Positions 1 through 7,116 of a DNA stretch of 9,696 bases are shown piece after piece; position 1 is the first letter of the stretch; each line of letters opens with the position of its first letter. A program made the translations under genes and the position numbers. The notes beneath the pieces were generated by a model. It saw only the letters and a program-made list of their open reading frames with translations. It was not told where the DNA came from and searched no databases. This DNA comes from UBA5109 sp038148435. Its GTDB lineage: Bacteria > Pseudomonadota > Gammaproteobacteria > Pseudomonadales > Pseudohongiellaceae. Location: positions 1 through 9,696 of the forward strand of contig JAYQVM010000062.1 in the NCBI GenBank assembly GCA_038148435.1, written 5' to 3'.

Positions 1-82
1 TCCAGGCCCTGATCAAAATTAACCCGGTTTTTTAACTGAAGGACGGCCAGTTTATTTTGGGTGTGAGCATTCTGGAAAAATT
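1..82. other. Downstream flank of hrpA, no gene assigned
   Basis: This short stretch follows the hrpA stop codon and ends at the window edge. No start codon with a ribosome binding site is visible in it. There is no strong rho-independent terminator for hrpA. The only hairpin is a weak 5-bp one (AACTG at 34-38, CAGTT at 48-52), followed on the plus strand by TATTTT. The minus frame whose codons end at positions divisible by three stays open from 191 to the window edge but contains no ATG, GTG or TTG, so I do not call it a gene. Confidence 0.5.
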
Positions 83-3000
83 CTAGTAACTCTGCTTGAG
101 CACCTTTTCTTGCCAGTACTTCTCCAGGCGTTTTTGTGAGACTGGTATCCTCGTCCCCAGCTTCTGCGCAAACAGGGAAACTCGATATTCCTCAAGCATC
201 CAGCGATAGATTTCCAGTTCTGGAGAAACCTGATTAAGACTGACATTGTTATCATATTCACCCAGATAATCCTGATAATAAACCTGTAGCTCCAGACTCC
301 AGTTACGATCACGCTCCATTTGCCTGGGGTACTTGTCTAACCTTTCCTCTATGGCACGCAGATAGCGTTCTAGCTCGAAGAAATACTCAAGTGGTGTATC
401 TAGAATAAACTCTGAATGCAGTAGCTCTTCAAGCTGCATGTTGATATCTTTTTTTAGCTCCCTATTATCTCCTGAACCCAGGTTTTTAATACGTGAATTT
501 ATACGATGGAAAATTTGGACAATGACGAGCAGCTCCTTCTCTATGGCCTCTGCCCGGCCAATCAAGTCTTTTCTGCCTGCTTCATACAAATGCTCAAACT
601 CTTCCTGGGTTCTGGGCAGAGAGCGATCCCTTAAAAACGAATGTCGGTAAGCGGCTCGAACAATCTGATCAACAACCTTATCCCGTGAGCCAAAATGACT
701 AAACAGCAAGAGCTCTTTTGGCTGCCTTAAAAGTTGTTTTTGCAGATATTTCAGCTGGGAGTTTGAGCGCAGCATCAGCAACCTGATGACAGCCCAGAGC
801 ATCTCCTGTTCAGCTAGCGAGGCATTATCACACAGCGTCAGCGACACACTGTCTTCTTCATCGATTAGTGTCGGATAGACTTTCAAGGTAATATCGCCAT
901 GTTGTATCACATGGGATTGCGGCAGCTCACCAAAATCCCACTGTGTAATACCCGAAATATCAAACTCGTCATCTGCATAAGCCTGTAGATGCTGTTTACT
1001 CAGATCCGTATATTTATCCTGCAGCTCCTTCAGATCACTGCTAGTGTCCAGCAATACCCCCGCCTCATCCAGCAGTTTGATATGCATGCGCAAATGATTT
1101 ACCGGAGTGAAGTGATTCCAGTGATCCGGATTAACCCTCACACCTGCTATTCCCGTCAATGCTTTAGCCAGCAGAAATTTCAGATTGCCCTGAGTATGTT
1201 GTTTCAGGTTTGGCAACAGACCGTCAACCACATTTGGTACTGGCACAAAATGTTTACGGAGCGCTTTTGGGAGTGCCTTCACCAGGGCAATGCATTTTTC
1301 CCTCAAGAGTCCCGGGACTAGCCAGTCGAGATCATCTTCCTGTAATTGTTGCAGCGCGGATATAGGCACTTCTACTGAAACCCCGTCCGTCTCCCTGCCC
1401 GGTGAAAATTCATAATCCAGGTTTAGCAACATACTGCCCGTCGCCAGCTGATCAGGGAAATCATTCAGATTAAGCTCAGGGGTATCCTGCTGGGTCAGAT
1501 CTGCCTCCGTCAGAAAAAGTGTTTGCCGCTCGGCCTTATCGAGTTTTTTGTGCCAGCTTTCCAGGCCGCGCTGGGTACAAACATCAGCAGGAATCCTCTC
1601 ATAATAAAAGCTGAGCAGGGTCTCATCGTCGACCAGAATATCCCGCCGTCGGGTTTTTTCTTCCAGTTCATTCAAGCTGGCAATCAATTGTTTATTGTGC
1701 TCAAAAAAAGGCAGCTGGGTATTAATATCCATAAGCACCAGGCCCTGGCGGATAAACAATTCCCGACTTAGCGTCGGATCAATGGAGCTGAAGGACAACT
1801 TTCGTTTCTCCACTAGGGTCAGACCATAGAGCGAAACTTTCTCATAGGCCATCACCTCACCCCTCTTTTTCTCCCAGTGCGGCTCCAGGTACTCTCGAGT
1901 TAGCAGGTTCATTGCCAGATTCTCGACCCATTCCGGCTTGATTTTGGCATTCAGCCGGGCATACAGGCGGCTGGTTTCAATCAGTTCAGCTGATAATAGC
2001 CATTTTGCATTCTTTTTAAACAAGCTGGAACCTGGGAAAATCTGAAATTTACGATTGCGCGTTCCCAGGTATTCATCACGGTCAAAACGATAAGCAATTT
2101 GCAAGATAAGGCCCGCCAGCAGTGCCTGGTGAATCTCATCTTCATTGGCCGGACTTTTGTTCTCCTGCAAGCCCAGTTCACGGCATTGTAGATGCAGCTG
2201 ACGGTGGATATCACGCCACTCGCGCATGCGCAGATAGGAGAGGAAATACTTCCGGCAGAAATTTCGTAACTGATTCTGGGTCATGTCTTGTCGACGTTTC
2301 TCATACGTCTTCCAAAGCCTGATGAAACTAAGAAAATCGGAACGGGGATCCTCAAATTCCTGATGTTTCTGGTCAGCCTGTTGCTGAAACTCCAGCGGTC
2401 TTTCCCGGGGATCCTGAATGCTCATGGCGCTGACAATGATCAATACCTCACTCAAACAGGAACGGGTTGAAGCCTCCAACAGCATACGGGCAAAACGCGG
2501 GTCAACCGGCATACGTGCCATTAGACGTCCTGCTTTAGTAAGCCTATTTAACTGATCAAGCGCCCCGATTTCCTGCAGAACTTTCTGTCCATCATTGATT
2601 GCTTTGGTCTCGGGCTTATCCAAGAACGGAAAATTGGCAATCTCGCCCAGTCCCAGTGCATGCATTTGCAGAATGACCGAGGCAAGATTGGTACGGGTAA
2701 TCTCGGTATCGGTAAAAGCCGGTCGGCCTTTAAAATCATCCTCACTGTAGAGGCGTATGCAAATACCCGGCGCAACACGTCCGCAACGCCCTGCCCGCTG
2801 GTTGGCACTGGCCTGTGAAATGAATTCAATCGGCAGACGCTGGATTTTGCTGCGTACCGAATAGCGACTGAGCCGTGCTGTACCTGGATCAATGACGGCG
2901 GTTATACCCGGCACTGTAATTGATGTTTCAGCCACATTGGTGGCCAACACAATACGACGTCCGGTATGAGACTGAAAGACGCGATTCTGTTCCTTATTAC

Positions 3001-3799
3001 TAAGGCGGGCATATAGCGGCAGTATCTCCATCTCTCTCAAGCGGGCTTTGCGAAGTGCCAGTGCCACATCGCGAATTTCGCGCTCGCCGCTGAGAAAAAC
3101 TAGCACATCGCCTTTTTTATGCTGAACCTGGTGCTCCCTCTGAAATAGTTCCCTCAGGGCAGTGATGATCCGATCTGCAAGATCCGCTTCCTCCCCAACT
3201 GCGGCTGGCTGATAGATCACTTCAACCGGATAGGTACGCCCAGAAACTTCTATGACAGGAGCTCGGTCAAAGTGCTCAGAAAACTTTATCAGATCAATGG
3301 TTGCAGAGGTAATAAGTAGTTTTAATTCCGGTCGTTGCGGCAAAAGCTGTTTCAGATAGCCCAGCAGGAAATCAATATTAAGACTGCGCTCATGTGCCTC
3401 ATCGATAATGATGGTATCGTAACGACTGAGTTTTGGATCCTGTTGGATTTCTGCTAGTAGAATGCCGTCTGTCATGAGCTTGATGCAGGTACTGGCACTG
3501 CTTTGATCTGAAAAGCGTATCTGGTAACCGACTTCATTACCCAGCGAAACTTGCAGCTCATCGGCAATGCGCTGGCTGACAGTTCTGGCGGCTAAACGCC
3601 GAGGCTGTGTATGAGCAATTATGCCCGAGCTGCCTCTCCCTATATCCAGACAGATTTTTGGCAACTGTGTAGTTTTTCCTGAACCAGTTTCACCACCGAC
3701 TATGACAACCTGATGGCTGCTGATAGCTGCCTTTATCTCATCGACTTTCTGGCTGAGGGGTAGCGATGCAGGGTATTGGATGGGGACTTGAATTGGCAT
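83..3799 (-). CDS. hrpA: ATP-dependent DEAH-box RNA helicase HrpA
   Basis: Large DEAH/RHA-type RNA helicase of 1238 residues. It hydrolyses ATP to remodel RNA. In E. coli HrpA is linked to fimbrial mRNA processing and to rescue of stalled or collided ribosomes (known for the family, not shown here). All core motifs are visible: motif I GETGSGKT (36-43), Ia TQPRRLAA (64-71), Ib TDGILL (110-115), II DEAH (133-136), III SAT (165-167), IV near FLSGEREI (235-242), V TNVAETS (287-293), VI QRAGRCGR (334-341). HA2 and OB-like regions should follow, then the long C-terminal DUF3418-type region ending near 'YRWMLEEYRVSLFAQKLGT'. The start is firm on the upstream side: two in-frame TGA codons sit 7-12 nt before the ATG. 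The protein therefore lacks the roughly 60-80 residue N-terminal extension of E. coli HrpA (about 1300 residues). No clear ribosome binding site is seen. It is the last gene of the minus-strand cluster, 35 nt after the membrane-protein gene. Confidence 0.96.
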   Translation of the reverse strand: MPIQVPIQYPASLPLSQKVDEIKAAISSHQVVIVGGETGSGKTTQLPKICLDIGRGSSGIIAHTQPRRLAARTVSQRIADELQVSLGNEVGYQIRFSDQSSASTCIKLMTDGILLAEIQQDPKLSRYDTIIIDEAHERSLNIDFLLGYLKQLLPQRPELKLLITSATIDLIKFSEHFDRAPVIEVSGRTYPVEVIYQPAAVGEEADLADRIITALRELFQREHQVQHKKGDVLVFLSGEREIRDVALALRKARLREMEILPLYARLSNKEQNRVFQSHTGRRIVLATNVAETSITVPGITAVIDPGTARLSRYSVRSKIQRLPIEFISQASANQRAGRCGRVAPGICIRLYSEDDFKGRPAFTDTEITRTNLASVILQMHALGLGEIANFPFLDKPETKAINDGQKVLQEIGALDQLNRLTKAGRLMARMPVDPRFARMLLEASTRSCLSEVLIIVSAMSIQDPRERPLEFQQQADQKHQEFEDPRSDFLSFIRLWKTYEKRRQDMTQNQLRNFCRKYFLSYLRMREWRDIHRQLHLQCRELGLQENKSPANEDEIHQALLAGLILQIAYRFDRDEYLGTRNRKFQIFPGSSLFKKNAKWLLSAELIETSRLYARLNAKIKPEWVENLAMNLLTREYLEPHWEKKRGEVMAYEKVSLYGLTLVEKRKLSFSSIDPTLSRELFIRQGLVLMDINTQLPFFEHNKQLIASLNELEEKTRRRDILVDDETLLSFYYERIPADVCTQRGLESWHKKLDKAERQTLFLTEADLTQQDTPELNLNDFPDQLATGSMLLNLDYEFSPGRETDGVSVEVPISALQQLQEDDLDWLVPGLLREKCIALVKALPKALRKHFVPVPNVVDGLLPNLKQHTQGNLKFLLAKALTGIAGVRVNPDHWNHFTPVNHLRMHIKLLDEAGVLLDTSSDLKELQDKYTDLSKQHLQAYADDEFDISGITQWDFGELPQSHVIQHGDITLKVYPTLIDEEDSVSLTLCDNASLAEQEMLWAVIRLLMLRSNSQLKYLQKQLLRQPKELLLFSHFGSRDKVVDQIVRAAYRHSFLRDRSLPRTQEEFEHLYEAGRKDLIGRAEAIEKELLVIVQIFHRINSRIKNLGSGDNRELKKDINMQLEELLHSEFILDTPLEYFFELERYLRAIEERLDKYPRQMERDRNWSLELQVYYQDYLGEYDNNVSLNQVSPELEIYRWMLEEYRVSLFAQKLGTRIPVSQKRLEKYWQEKVLKQSY

Positions 3800-3834
3800 G
3801 AGAATTCATCAGCGACAGCAAGGGCAAAGCTTAT

Positions 3835-4215
3835 TCAGACATTCTGTCGTAGGCGTCTATATTTTTTCAAATTCATTAGTTTTCTGACCTTGCAGAAGCG
3901 GTAAATGGCAACACCGAGAGCGATGAAAAGGTTTACAAAAATAACCATCATGGCCATGGGTACTAGCGAGCGAATTCCTGCCATAGTTTCAATGGTCACA
4001 ACATCGAGCACGAAGATAATAATAGCCGGGGCCAGAATGCTCTGATCCGGCAAGACATACCAGGGCGTAAAAATCAGGGCCATCACGGTTCCCTGCATCG
4101 CATAGGCCAGATCAAGCCAGAATATCTGTCTGAAAAATTTCCAGAACAGCCAGGACAATGCCAGACCAGCAACCAGATATACCAACCAGGCAAGAATATA
4201 ATCAATTGTTTCCAT
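3835..4215 (-). CDS. Small four-helix inner-membrane protein, function unknown
   Basis: A 126-residue hydrophobic protein with four likely membrane helices, at about residues 6-26, 33-52, 59-79 and 83-106. A strongly basic C-terminal tail (about 107-124, rich in K and R) should stay in the cytoplasm by the positive-inside rule. The stretch 'IFTPWYV' followed by 'LAPAIIIFVLD' resembles, from memory, a small uncharacterised membrane protein found beside rnd, ycgL and ycgN in pseudomonads. I do not recognise catalytic residues. It lies 30 nt after the ycgN stop and 35 nt before hrpA, so it is probably cotranscribed with both. No ribosome binding site is obvious before the ATG. The function cannot be inferred from sequence alone. 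Confidence 0.8.
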   Translation of the reverse strand: METIDYILAWLVYLVAGLALSWLFWKFFRQIFWLDLAYAMQGTVMALIFTPWYVLPDQSILAPAIIIFVLDVVTIETMAGIRSLVPMAMMVIFVNLFIALGVAIYRFCKVRKLMNLKKYRRLRQNV

Positions 4216-4245
4216 TAGGGAATATGTCGCACATTCATCACTGTT

Positions 4246-4704
4246 TTAGTCTACCCATTTCACTAAATGTTCATCATAACCATCTTCGTGAACATAGTCT
4301 TCTGAGATTACCTTTCCTTCCACGCTATTTCCACTATCTTCCATAGCCTGTCGACTACCACTCAGAAGAGGATGCCAGATTGGCAGTTCCTTGCCTTCAT
4401 ACAGCAAGCGATAGGCACAGGTGGATGGCATCCAGGGCAGATCAGCGAGGTTGTTCGGATTTAACACCACACAGCTTGGCACTTTTTCCTTGCGAGATGC
4501 ATAGACGCAGCAAAGCCCCTTGTTTTCATTAAAATATCGACAGATGATACGGGTATAGACAATATCCCCGCTTTCCTGATCTTCGAGTTTATGCAGACAA
4601 CATTTTCCGCAACCATCACACAGGGCTTCCCACTCCTGCGTGTTCATGTCATCCAGGGTCTTATGCTTCCAGAATTCACTGTTTAAAAGGGATTCATTCG
4701 CCAT
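4246..4704 (-). CDS. ycgN: YcgN family protein (UPF0260, CxxCxxCC cluster)
   Basis: A 152-residue homologue of E. coli YcgN. The signature is 'EWEALCDGCGKCCLHKL', giving a CxxCxxCC motif at Cys29, 32, 35 and 36. Further cysteines lie at 55, 65, 66, 78 and 96, and 'CAYRLLYEGKELPIWHPLL' matches the conserved C-terminal half of the family. Such cysteine spacing suggests a bound metal, zinc or an iron centre (family prediction; the biochemical role is unknown). I chose the ATG at 4704 rather than the one at 4770, because residues after 4704 align with E. coli YcgN while the extra 22 residues do not look conserved. With this start the gene overlaps ycgL by 11 nt, which suggests translational coupling. 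No strong Shine-Dalgarno sequence precedes it. Confidence 0.93.
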   Translation of the reverse strand: MANESLLNSEFWKHKTLDDMNTQEWEALCDGCGKCCLHKLEDQESGDIVYTRIICRYFNENKGLCCVYASRKEKVPSCVVLNPNNLADLPWMPSTCAYRLLYEGKELPIWHPLLSGSRQAMEDSGNSVEGKVISEDYVHEDGYDEHLVKWVD

Positions 4705-4963
4705 AAGTGAAAACCGGCGCATTAATATTGGGTGGCAGTTGCAGAAAGTAGCCCTTGCTGTGAATATCATCCAGTACCTGCTGCGTCTTCACTCTGGCTA
4801 GTTTGCGTTCGGCTGACAGGGCTAGGGTCATGACTTCGCGCAGTTCTCCGAAACGTTGCAGCAAGGCTTCGGGAACCTGCGAGAGATCACTGCCCTTTTC
4901 CACATAAAGGTATAGTTCATCTTCACGTGATCCCTTGTAGATGGTGCAAAGTGTCTCTTTCAC
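4694..4963 (-). CDS. ycgL: YcgL domain protein
   Basis: An 89-residue protein matching E. coli YcgL. 'CTIYKGSREDELYLYVEKG' near the N-terminus aligns with 'CVIYRSSKRDQTYLYVEK', and 'GYFLQLPP' near the C-terminus matches 'GYYLQLPP'. YcgL is a small alpha/beta protein common in gammaproteobacteria; its function is not established. It starts with GTG, which overlaps the rnd stop codon (GTGA). An AGGAG box sits 8 nt upstream inside the end of rnd, which supports this start. Its 3' end overlaps ycgN by 11 nt. The rnd-ycgL-ycgN order is shared with other gammaproteobacteria, so a link to RNA metabolism is plausible but only inferred. Confidence 0.94.
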   Translation of the reverse strand: MKETLCTIYKGSREDELYLYVEKGSDLSQVPEALLQRFGELREVMTLALSAERKLARVKTQQVLDDIHSKGYFLQLPPNINAPVFTYGE

Positions 4964-6122
4964 TGAAAAAACTCCTGAAAAACCGACAGCAGTATGGGTT
5001 TGCGCCAGCCAAGTAATTCATCCGGCAAAGATAAGCTGTTGATATTCACAGCTTCATCCGACTCGTCCTTTTTGGCAAGCCAGGCAAAGAATACTGCCAA
5101 GAGTAGACGTTTTCTGCCCAGTATTTCTAGGGGCAGGCCTACACTTTCTGCTTTTTTTCTCACTAGGGTCTGAACTTTTTTAAATAACTTTTTTTGTGCA
5201 TTGCTCAGTGGACGAGGAAAATCATTCACCAATGACGGTGAAGTTGCGGCCTGCCAGACCAGTGCCAGTATTGCCTGTCCCTCATAATGAATAAAATTGA
5301 CACTCAGGCTATCGATTGCTGATAGTTCCTGCAGTGTTTGCGGCTGGCATCTAGCAATNNNNNNNNNNATTTGTCCTGTAAAATCCAGTTTTTAGGTTTA
5401 TCACGATGCCTGGCGCGTTTTTCCCGCCATTCTGCCAGCAATTTCAGTAGAGCCAGTTGCTTACCATTTAACTGCCAGGCTCCTGAAAATCTCAGATAGG
5501 CTTGGGAAAAATTCTGTGCCAGTTCCTCGCGGTAATTAGCCGATAGCCGCTGGCAGTCTTCTTTCACCCAGCCCAGACGCCCCTGCTGCTGCAGTTGCTC
5601 TATCTGTGCTAGGCATATAGCAGGTAGGTATTCAACATCCAGTGCGGCATACTGCAGCTGTTGTTTTGTCAGGGGGCGCTGAAGCCAGTCTGAACGTGTC
5701 TCTCCCTTGGGCAGAACATGACCGGACTGAGCCGCTACTAGGTTCTGGTAACTCAGACCAAAACCCTGATTTAGAAAGGCATTTGCAATCTGTGTATCAA
5801 ATAGGGGCGCCGGCAACAAGCCAAAATGGTGCGCAAAGACTCCAAGGTCTTCCGAGCAGGAATGAAAAATCTTGAGCACGCTGGGTGATAGCATCAGCTC
5901 GGTAAAGGTCTCCCACTCACTGATTTCCAACGGATCAATCAGATAAATAGCATCACCATCATTGATCTGGATCAGTGCCAACTGCGGGTAGAAAGTATTC
6001 ACCCGCATAAACTCCGTATCCATACCGAGGAGGGTCTTACTATGCCACTGCTGGCAACAGGACTTGAGCTCTTGATTACTGCTAATCAAGCGGTAGTCTA
6101 TGGTCGGGACCTCGTTATTCAC
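4960..6122 (-). CDS. rnd: Ribonuclease D, interrupted by an assembly gap
   Basis: 3'-5' exoribonuclease of the DEDDy family that trims tRNA precursors and other small RNAs. The exonuclease residues are all present: Exo I 'MDTEF' (Asp35, Glu37), Exo II 'HSCSEDLGVF' (Asp92), Exo III 'QYAALDVEYL' (Tyr158, Asp162). Conceptual reading runs to 'NWILQDK', hits ten Ns, then appears to shift frame and stop at 5304. In the neighbouring frame directly after the Ns the expected HRDC sequence continues ('IARCQPQTLQELSAIDSL', 'YEGQAILALVWQA'). It runs on through a second conserved C-terminal region to 'GWRKPILLSVFQEFFQ' and a TGA at 4960. I therefore annotate one gene of about 387 residues (E. coli RNase D has 375), not two fragments. 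The start is a GTG at 6122 with a weak ribosome binding site, 38 nt after recR. The stop overlaps the ycgL start. Confidence 0.9.
4972..4976 (-). promoter_or_regulatory. Shine-Dalgarno box of ycgL
   Basis: AGGAG on the minus strand, inside the last codons of rnd and 8 nt before the GTG start of ycgL. It supports that non-ATG start. Confidence 0.65.
5359..5368. other. Assembly gap (ten Ns) inside rnd
   Basis: Ten consecutive Ns, a typical placeholder for a scaffold gap of unknown size. By alignment with E. coli RNase D, four codons are missing between 'ILQDK' and 'IAR'. One base of these is present (t next to the gap on the coding strand), so 11 bases are needed instead of 10. More generally, any true length that leaves remainder 2 on division by 3 restores the frame. 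Confidence 0.97.
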
Positions 6123-6160
6123 TACAACGAAACTCTTGTTCTAAAACTTTACGATGGGGG

Positions 6161-6781
6161 CTAGTTGCCACTAATTGTCTGGCGACCTGCAAAAGAATGA
6201 CCCAGGGTACCACCGTCGATGTATTCGAGCTCACCTCCCAGCGGAATGCCATGAGCAATCCGACTGACTCTGAGCTGACGGTCTTGCAAGTCGGATGAAT
6301 TGAGCTGTTCGGCAATGTAATAGGCAGTTGCCTCGCCTTCAACCGTTGGATTGGTGGCCAAAATGACCTCGCTTATATTTGATTCGCTCACCCGTTTTAG
6401 CAACTCGGTCATGCCAATTTCGTCTGGTCCAATTCCATCTATCGGGGACAGATGCCCCATCAGAACGAAATAGTTACCCTTGTATGTGCTAGACTGTTCC
6501 ACAGCGAAAACATCAGCTGGTGTCTCAACTACGCACAGTAGAGCCTGGTCACGTTTGGGATCCATACAAATCTGACAAATAGCTTCCTCAGAGAGGGTCC
6601 GGCATTGCTGGCATTGACCAACCCCTTCTATGGCGGCTTCCAGTGCCTTGGCCAATTGCCTGCCACCATCACGATCTTTTTCAAGAAAATGCAGCACCAT
6701 GCGCTGCGCCGACTTTGGCCCGACACCGGGCAGTCGCTGAAAGGCTTTAATAAGCAGGTCAATTAAGGGACTATAATTCAT
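6161..6781 (-). CDS. recR: Recombination mediator protein RecR
   Basis: A 206-residue RecR, close in length to E. coli RecR (201). With RecF or RecO it helps load RecA onto SSB-coated single-stranded DNA at gaps during recombinational repair. Domains in order: a helix-hairpin-helix with 'LPGVGPKSAQRM' (17-28); a zinc finger with Cys57, Cys60, Cys69 and Cys72; a Toprim domain starting 'CVVETPADVFAVE' (83-95) and continuing through 'ATNPTVEGEATA' (142-153); and the C-terminal 'SRIAHGIPLGGELEYIDGGT' region. The ATG at 6781 overlaps the ybaB stop (TGATG); a GTG one codon upstream (6784) is an alternative. This arrangement implies coupled translation with ybaB. All expected motifs are intact. Confidence 0.97.
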   Translation of the reverse strand: MNYSPLIDLLIKAFQRLPGVGPKSAQRMVLHFLEKDRDGGRQLAKALEAAIEGVGQCQQCRTLSEEAICQICMDPKRDQALLCVVETPADVFAVEQSSTYKGNYFVLMGHLSPIDGIGPDEIGMTELLKRVSESNISEVILATNPTVEGEATAYYIAEQLNSSDLQDRQLRVSRIAHGIPLGGELEYIDGGTLGHSFAGRQTISGN

Positions 6782-7101
6782 CACAATGGAAACTTGAAAC
6801 CCTCGGGTAGATTGAGACCGGCGGCCATACCCGACAATTTATCCTTGTTGCTCTCCGCTACTTTCTTGGTAGCATCATTCATAGCTGCCGCCACCAGATC
6901 TTCAACCAACGCCTTGTCTTCTTGCATCAGCGAGACATCAAGATCGACTTTTTTGACCTCATGCTTACCATTGATCGTCACCCGGACCAATCCGGCACCG
7001 GATTCACCAACATGCTGCTTATTTGCTAGCTCCTCCTGGGCTTTTTGCATCTGCTCTTGCATTTGCTTCGCCTGCTGTAACAGGCTAGAAAAATCTGCCA
7101 T
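6781..7101 (-). CDS. ybaB: YbaB/EbfC family nucleoid-associated protein
   Basis: A 106-residue YbaB/EbfC homologue. Family members form dimers, bind DNA and are thought to help organise the nucleoid. The N-terminal part (about residues 5-28, 'SLLQQAKQMQEQMQKAQEEL') is a Q/E/K-rich helix suited to a coiled coil. The middle 'AGLVRVTINGKHEVKKVDLD' is the conserved beta-sheet core, and 'AAMNDATKKVAESNKDKL' is the conserved C-terminal helix. It lies 15 nt after dnaX and overlaps the start of recR, the widely conserved dnaX-ybaB-recR order. I prefer the ATG at 7101, because GAGGAA lies just upstream at a usable distance; the GTG at 7104 is too close to that box. Confidence 0.96.
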   Translation of the reverse strand: MADFSSLLQQAKQMQEQMQKAQEELANKQHVGESGAGLVRVTINGKHEVKKVDLDVSLMQEDKALVEDLVAAAMNDATKKVAESNKDKLSGMAAGLNLPEGFKFPL

Positions 7102-7104
7102 CAC

Positions 7105-7110
7105 TTCCTC
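7105..7110 (-). promoter_or_regulatory. Shine-Dalgarno box of ybaB
   Basis: GAGGAA on the minus strand, three bases before the ATG at 7101 and directly abutting the alternative GTG. It favours the ATG as the start and is the best ribosome binding site in the cluster. Confidence 0.6.
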
Positions 7111-7116
7111 ATCTGC

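Noticed and set aside
34..56. Possible rho-independent terminator on the plus strand (AACTG/CAGTT then TATTTT)
   Set aside because: Only a 5-bp stem with two G-C pairs and an interrupted T tract; too weak to call.
2548..2892. 114-codon minus frame inside hrpA
   Set aside because: An alternative frame within the helicase domain of HrpA, whose own frame carries all conserved motifs.
4246..4770. Longer YcgN start at 4770
   Set aside because: The extra 22 residues lie over ycgL and do not resemble the family N-terminus; the ATG at 4704 aligns with E. coli YcgN.
5160..5170. Short repeated word CACTAGGGTC, also seen near 1811
   Set aside because: Both copies lie within coding sequence and encode unrelated residues (Thr-Leu-Val and Leu-Val-Arg contexts); chance similarity.
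4960..5232. Stand-alone 90-residue protein starting with TTG
   Set aside because: It is the C-terminal part of RNase D; the same frame is open upstream as far as the N gap.
5304..6122. Truncated RNase D of 272 residues as a separate gene or pseudogene
   Set aside because: The last residues after the Ns are out of frame. The correct frame continues to 4960 with the HRDC and C-terminal regions, so the truncation is caused by the gap length.
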